This document shows positions 60,924 to 64,000 of a DNA stretch of 64,000 nucleotides, one piece after another. A program made the translations under genes and the position numbers. The notes beneath the pieces are model-generated. The model did no database searches, was not told the DNA's origin, and saw only the letters and a list, made by a program, of their open reading frames with translations. The stretch is from Hymenobacter negativus (GTDB lineage: Bacteria; Bacteroidota; Bacteroidia; Cytophagales; Hymenobacteraceae): the NCBI RefSeq assembly GCF_016056375.1, contig NZ_JAEDAE010000003.1, forward strand, positions 558,001-622,000, in the 5' to 3' direction. Positions within the stretch are counted from its first letter, which is position 1; the number at the start of each line of letters is the position of its first letter.

Positions 60924-63263
60924 TTATTGCACCGCGTTGCGCGGGTCAGCGTGGGGCTTCATCTCGTAGTCGTGGGGCGGGGTGGCCCCGGCCAGGTTCT
61001 GTACGAAATAGTCCCAGCGGCGGCGCATCATGTAGGGCCCATAAGCGCCGTAGCCGTGCTGGGCGTTCGGGAATACGACCAGGTCGTAGCTCTTGTTGGC
61101 TTTGGTTAGGGCTTCCACCACCAGCCAGGTGTTGTAGGGCGGCACGTTGTTGTCCATCAGCCCATGAGCCAGCATCAGCTTGCCTTTGAGGTTTTTAGCA
61201 AAGGTGGCATTGGCCTGGTTGTCGTAGCTGGTGGTGCCGTCGGCGTTGGTTTTCATCAGGCCGATGTAGCGCTCCGCCCAGTCGTCTTCGTAATTGCGGT
61301 TTTCGTGGTTGCCCGATTCGGAGATACCCACTTTGAAGAAATCAGGGTAGCGGAACATGGCCATCGCCGTGGCGTAGCCGCCGCCCGAGTGCCCCCAGAT
61401 GCCGGCCCGGTTCAGGTCGATGTACGGGTATTTCTGCGCCAGCTGGCGCATCCCGGTCACCTGGTCTGAAAGGGTGTTTTCGGCCATGTTGCCGTAGCAG
61501 GCGTCGTGGTAGCTCTTGGAACGGAGGGGGTTGCAGCTGCCTTCGATGACCACTACCACAAAGCCCAGCTCGGCCAGGGCCTGGTGGTCGTTGCGGGCCG
61601 GGGCAAACGACCAGCTGCCCACGCCGCCGCCCTGCGGCCCGGGGTAGATGTAGTTGATAATCGGGTACTTCTTGTTGGGGTCCAGGTTGGTGGGCGTAAA
61701 CATCAGCCCGTAGAGGTCAATCTGCCCATCCTGAGCTTTTACTGTGATGGGGGTGGGAGCCTTCCAGCCGGTGGCGGTGAGGCGGGAAATGTCGGTTTTC
61801 TCCAGCGTCGAAATCAGCTTGCCATCGGTCCCGCGCAGCACCGTTACGCCGGGCTTATCGGGCTGCGAGTAGGTGTCGACGAAATACTTGCCCGAGGGCG
61901 AAAGCATCACCTGGTGGTTGCCGGCCTCGGGCGTGAGCAGCGTGAGGTTTTTGCCATCCAGCCCGATGCGGTAGAGGTGCGTAAAGTAGGGGTTGCCCGG
62001 CTCGCGGCCATCGGCCAAGAAGTAGAGCTGGCGTTTCTTTTCGTCCACTTTCAGCAGCCGCGTCACTACGAAGTTGCCTTTGGTAATCTGGTTCTTCACC
62101 TTGCCGCTGCCGGCGTCATAGAGGTAAAGCTGGCCCCAATTGTCGCGCTCCGAATACCAGATAACTTCTTTCGTTTTGGGCAGGTAGCGCCAGTTGATAT
62201 CGCCCTGGCCCGACTCGTACTGCGTGGCTACGGTTTCGGAAAACACGTCGCGCACTGCGCCGGTGACGGCATCGGCCACGCGGATTTTCTCCTCCTTGTG
62301 GTCGCGCGAGGTCGACACAAACGCCAGCTCGCGGCCGTCGGGGCTCCAGTCCACGTCATCAAAAGTGCCGCTGCTCGAAATATCGTCCGAGAGCGTGCCG
62401 CGGTGCTGGTCGGGGGCCATCTGGAAGCGCACCACTTTCGGGCCGTTCACTTCCACAACCACCCGCTCAATGGTAGTAACGTCCTTATCGCCGGGCAGCG
62501 GATATTTCCAGCTTTTCAGGGTGGGGTGGCCCACATTGGTGGTCACCAGGTACATGTCGCCCACGTTGCGCTGGTCCTGCCGGAAAGTGGCAATTTTGCG
62601 CGAGTCGGGCGACCAGCGCAATACCGGCTTGTCGCTGGTGGTCCAGCCGGCGTTATCGGTGGCGTAGCCGTAGTCCTTAACGCCGTCGGTGGTGAGCTGG
62701 GTGGTCTGGTTGGTCTGCGTGTCGCGCACCCACAGGTTGTAGTCCTTAATGTAGGCGGCCAGCTTGCCGTCGGGCGACTCCACTTCGTTTTCGGCGTTGG
62801 GACTCGGTTTGGCGGCGGGCGCGGTGTCGGGACTCAGCTGCCCGCTGGCCACGTCGTATTTCCAGCTTTTGCCAGCGGCGGCGAAGGAAATGGTCTTGCC
62901 ATCGGGCGAAAACGTGAGCGTGCGGAACGGCAGCCGGCTGGCCTCGTAGCTTTTGCCGGTGGCCGCAGACAGCGCGGCGGCCAGCTTGGTCTGGTCGAAG
63001 GCAGCGGTGCGGGTTTTGCGGGCCGGGTCCACGAGGATGAACTCGCTGCCCTGCGCCGTGAGCGTGCGGTACCAAAACCGGTCGCCCGCGAGCCAGTTGG
63101 GCTGGCCGGCGCTGTGGTCAACCAGCGCCTGGGTGTTGTAGCTCAGGAATCGTTCGGCGCGGGCGTAGTCCTCGGCCGTGAGGACCGGCAGCTGCTGGGC
63201 CGAGGCGGCGGCTGAAACGAAAAAGGTCGCGGCCGTGAGCAGGGCCGGTACGTACTTAGGCAT
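60924..63263 (-). CDS. Dipeptidyl-peptidase IV-like S9 serine peptidase
   Basis: 779 residues with a signal peptide (MPKYVPALLTAATFFVSAAASAQQ). A long DPP-IV-type eight-bladed propeller is followed by the hydrolase with Ser626 in IWGHSGGGYATAMAMF, Asp in MDNNVPPYN and His in NAQHGYGAYG. The block FTPTNLDPNKKYPIINYIYPGPQ is typical of Bacteroidota DPP-IV relatives. It releases dipeptides from N-termini, complementing the M28, S9 and M3 enzymes encoded beside it. Confidence 0.93.
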   Translation of the reverse strand: MPKYVPALLTAATFFVSAAASAQQLPVLTAEDYARAERFLSYNTQALVDHSAGQPNWLAGDRFWYRTLTAQGSEFILVDPARKTRTAAFDQTKLAAALSAATGKSYEASRLPFRTLTFSPDGKTISFAAAGKSWKYDVASGQLSPDTAPAAKPSPNAENEVESPDGKLAAYIKDYNLWVRDTQTNQTTQLTTDGVKDYGYATDNAGWTTSDKPVLRWSPDSRKIATFRQDQRNVGDMYLVTTNVGHPTLKSWKYPLPGDKDVTTIERVVVEVNGPKVVRFQMAPDQHRGTLSDDISSSGTFDDVDWSPDGRELAFVSTSRDHKEEKIRVADAVTGAVRDVFSETVATQYESGQGDINWRYLPKTKEVIWYSERDNWGQLYLYDAGSGKVKNQITKGNFVVTRLLKVDEKKRQLYFLADGREPGNPYFTHLYRIGLDGKNLTLLTPEAGNHQVMLSPSGKYFVDTYSQPDKPGVTVLRGTDGKLISTLEKTDISRLTATGWKAPTPITVKAQDGQIDLYGLMFTPTNLDPNKKYPIINYIYPGPQGGGVGSWSFAPARNDHQALAELGFVVVVIEGSCNPLRSKSYHDACYGNMAENTLSDQVTGMRQLAQKYPYIDLNRAGIWGHSGGGYATAMAMFRYPDFFKVGISESGNHENRNYEDDWAERYIGLMKTNADGTTSYDNQANATFAKNLKGKLMLAHGLMDNNVPPYNTWLVVEALTKANKSYDLVVFPNAQHGYGAYGPYMMRRRWDYFVQNLAGATPPHDYEMKPHADPRNAVQ

Positions 63264-63361
63264 AGGCTTGGGAAGAGCGGGCTAAAAGTTGAAATGGTCG
63301 GGCGCGCAAGGTCGGCATTTGGGCCGAATGGGTTGCGTGCCAGCGTCGCAAAAAGGCAAAA

Positions 63362-63386
63362 AGAAAGCCCCAAAGCGGGGCTTTCT
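63362..63386 (-). terminator. Terminator of the M3 peptidase gene
   Basis: On the minus strand AGAAAGCCCC-GCTTT-GGGGCTTTCT is followed by TTTTGCC, 30 bp beyond the M3 stop codon. Confidence 0.8.
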
Positions 63387-63415
63387 CAGGGTCGTAATCA
63401 AGCGCCAGCGCGCGG

Positions 63416-64000
63416 CTACTTGCGCCGTATCTGCACCTTGTTCGGGCCATCAACCGGCTTGCCGGGGCCGAGCTTGCCGCCGGTTTGGGCGGCGGGCATG
63501 GGGAAGTTGCGCTGCTTCATGAGAGCGTCAATCTTCGGGTCGCGGCCGCGGAAGGCACGGTAGCCGGCGGCCGGGTCCACGGTGTTGCCCACGGTGAAGA
63601 CGTTTTTGCGCAGGCGGGCCGCCACGGCCTTGTCATAAGGCCCGCCGGCCTCGGTGAAGGCACTGAATGCATCGGCCGCCAGCACCACCGACCACAGGTA
63701 GGAGTAGTAGCCCGCTGAGTAGCCATCCGAAGAGAAAACGTGCGTGAACTGCGGCGTGCGGTGGCGCATCACCAGCTCGTGGGGCATGCCCAGGCCGGCC
63801 AAAGTTTCGCGCTCAAACTTATCAGGGTCAATCTTCTGCGCACCGGCTAGGTGCAGCTTCATGTCAATAAGGGCGCTGGCCAGAAACTCGGTGGTGGCAA
63901 AGCCTTCGTTGAACGAACTGGCCTTGTTGATGCGGTCCACCAACGCCTGTGGAATGGGCTTCCCGGTCTGGTAGTGCAGGGCGTACTTGCTCAGCACCTC
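63416..64000 (-). CDS. dcp: C-terminal part of M3 peptidyl-dipeptidase (continues past window)
   Basis: 195 residues of the C-terminal helical domain of an M3 metallopeptidase: LSKYALHYQTGKPIPQALVDRI, SSFNEGFATTEFLASALIDM, LPHELVMRHRTPQFTHVFSSD is represented by GMPHELVMRHR and FTHVFSSDGYSAGYYSYLWS, then DAFSAFTEAGGPYDK. The tyrosine-rich GYSAGYYSYLWS is the substrate-binding stretch near the active site; the HExxH motif lies beyond the window. Peptidyl-dipeptidase Dcp releases dipeptides from C-termini. A terminator follows, so it is the last gene of its unit. Confidence 0.9.
   Translation of the reverse strand, partial: EVLSKYALHYQTGKPIPQALVDRINKASSFNEGFATTEFLASALIDMKLHLAGAQKIDPDKFERETLAGLGMPHELVMRHRTPQFTHVFSSDGYSAGYYSYLWSVVLAADAFSAFTEAGGPYDKAVAARLRKNVFTVGNTVDPAAGYRAFRGRDPKIDALMKQRNFPMPAAQTGGKLGPGKPVDGPNKVQIRRK

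Noticed and set aside
61506..63215. A 569-codon plus-strand frame over the DPP-IV-like gene
   Set aside because: Antisense shadow of a conserved peptidase.

Overview
The window is high-GC DNA from a Bacteroidota chromosome, most likely a Hymenobacter-like member of the Cytophagales. Evidence: three proteins end in type IX secretion (T9SS) sorting domains of the YPNP...GVYLLR type; several promoters resemble the Bacteroidota -7 box TAnnTTTG (often TACCTTCG here); and the families are typical of the group (DUF4468, TlpA-DUF4369, SusA-like amylase, DUF983, two-component-regulator-type propeller). I see no rRNA, tRNA, CRISPR array, intact transposase, phage gene or replication origin.

Layout. 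1-10.4 kb: tail of a T9SS cargo protein, a SerB-SerA fusion, small unknown genes, an M1 aminopeptidase, DUF983, an AraC regulator, a YetF-like membrane protein and a transglutaminase-like protein. 10.7-15 kb: a 1415-residue repetitive T9SS adhesin-like protein. 15-22.5 kb: aldo/keto reductase, two paralogous GH13 amylases (one cytoplasmic, one lipoprotein), a VOC protein, a TlpA-type thioredoxin, a nitroreductase and a beta-propeller. 22.7-28.4 kb: tandem PAP2 phosphatases, a GNAT acetyltransferase, a NYN-domain protein, a small helical protein and gamma-glutamyltransferase. 28.5-41.2 kb: alpha-glucan enzymes (branching enzyme of the eukaryotic type, SusA-like amylase, a truncated glycosyltransferase-like protein, GH31 alpha-glucosidase), interrupted at about 30.8-34.0 kb by unrelated genes and a decayed GAF-domain gene. 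41.2-45 kb: an AT-rich orphan, a gene fragment, a membrane protein and a PepSY / ApbE-DUF2271 pair. 45-50 kb: a peptide-epimerase / serine-hydrolase operon and a secreted metzincin with a T9SS tail. 50-53.4 kb: DCC oxidoreductase, HTTM membrane protein and two Thr/Ser/Gly-rich lipoproteins. 53.4-64 kb: alpha/beta hydrolase, lipoprotein, MBL hydrolase, flavin reductase and then four peptidases (M28, S9, DPP-IV-like, M3) on the minus strand.

Two functional themes stand out. The alpha-glucan genes can together make branches in, and break down, glycogen or maltodextrin in cytoplasm and periplasm, without any SusC/SusD transporter in view. The peptidases (M1, GGT, M28, S9, DPP-IV, M3, metzincin, Ala/Glu-type epimerase) suggest heavy peptide scavenging and peptidoglycan-peptide recycling.

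The least explained signals are a family of dispersed palindromes (38-bp and 33-bp perfect arms, one exact half-copy 56 kb away, and a related AT-rich palindrome translated in frame inside a hydrolase), the DCC-HTTM-Thr/Gly-lipoprotein cluster, the degenerate half glycosyltransferase, and two gene remnants not visible as ordinary open frames.
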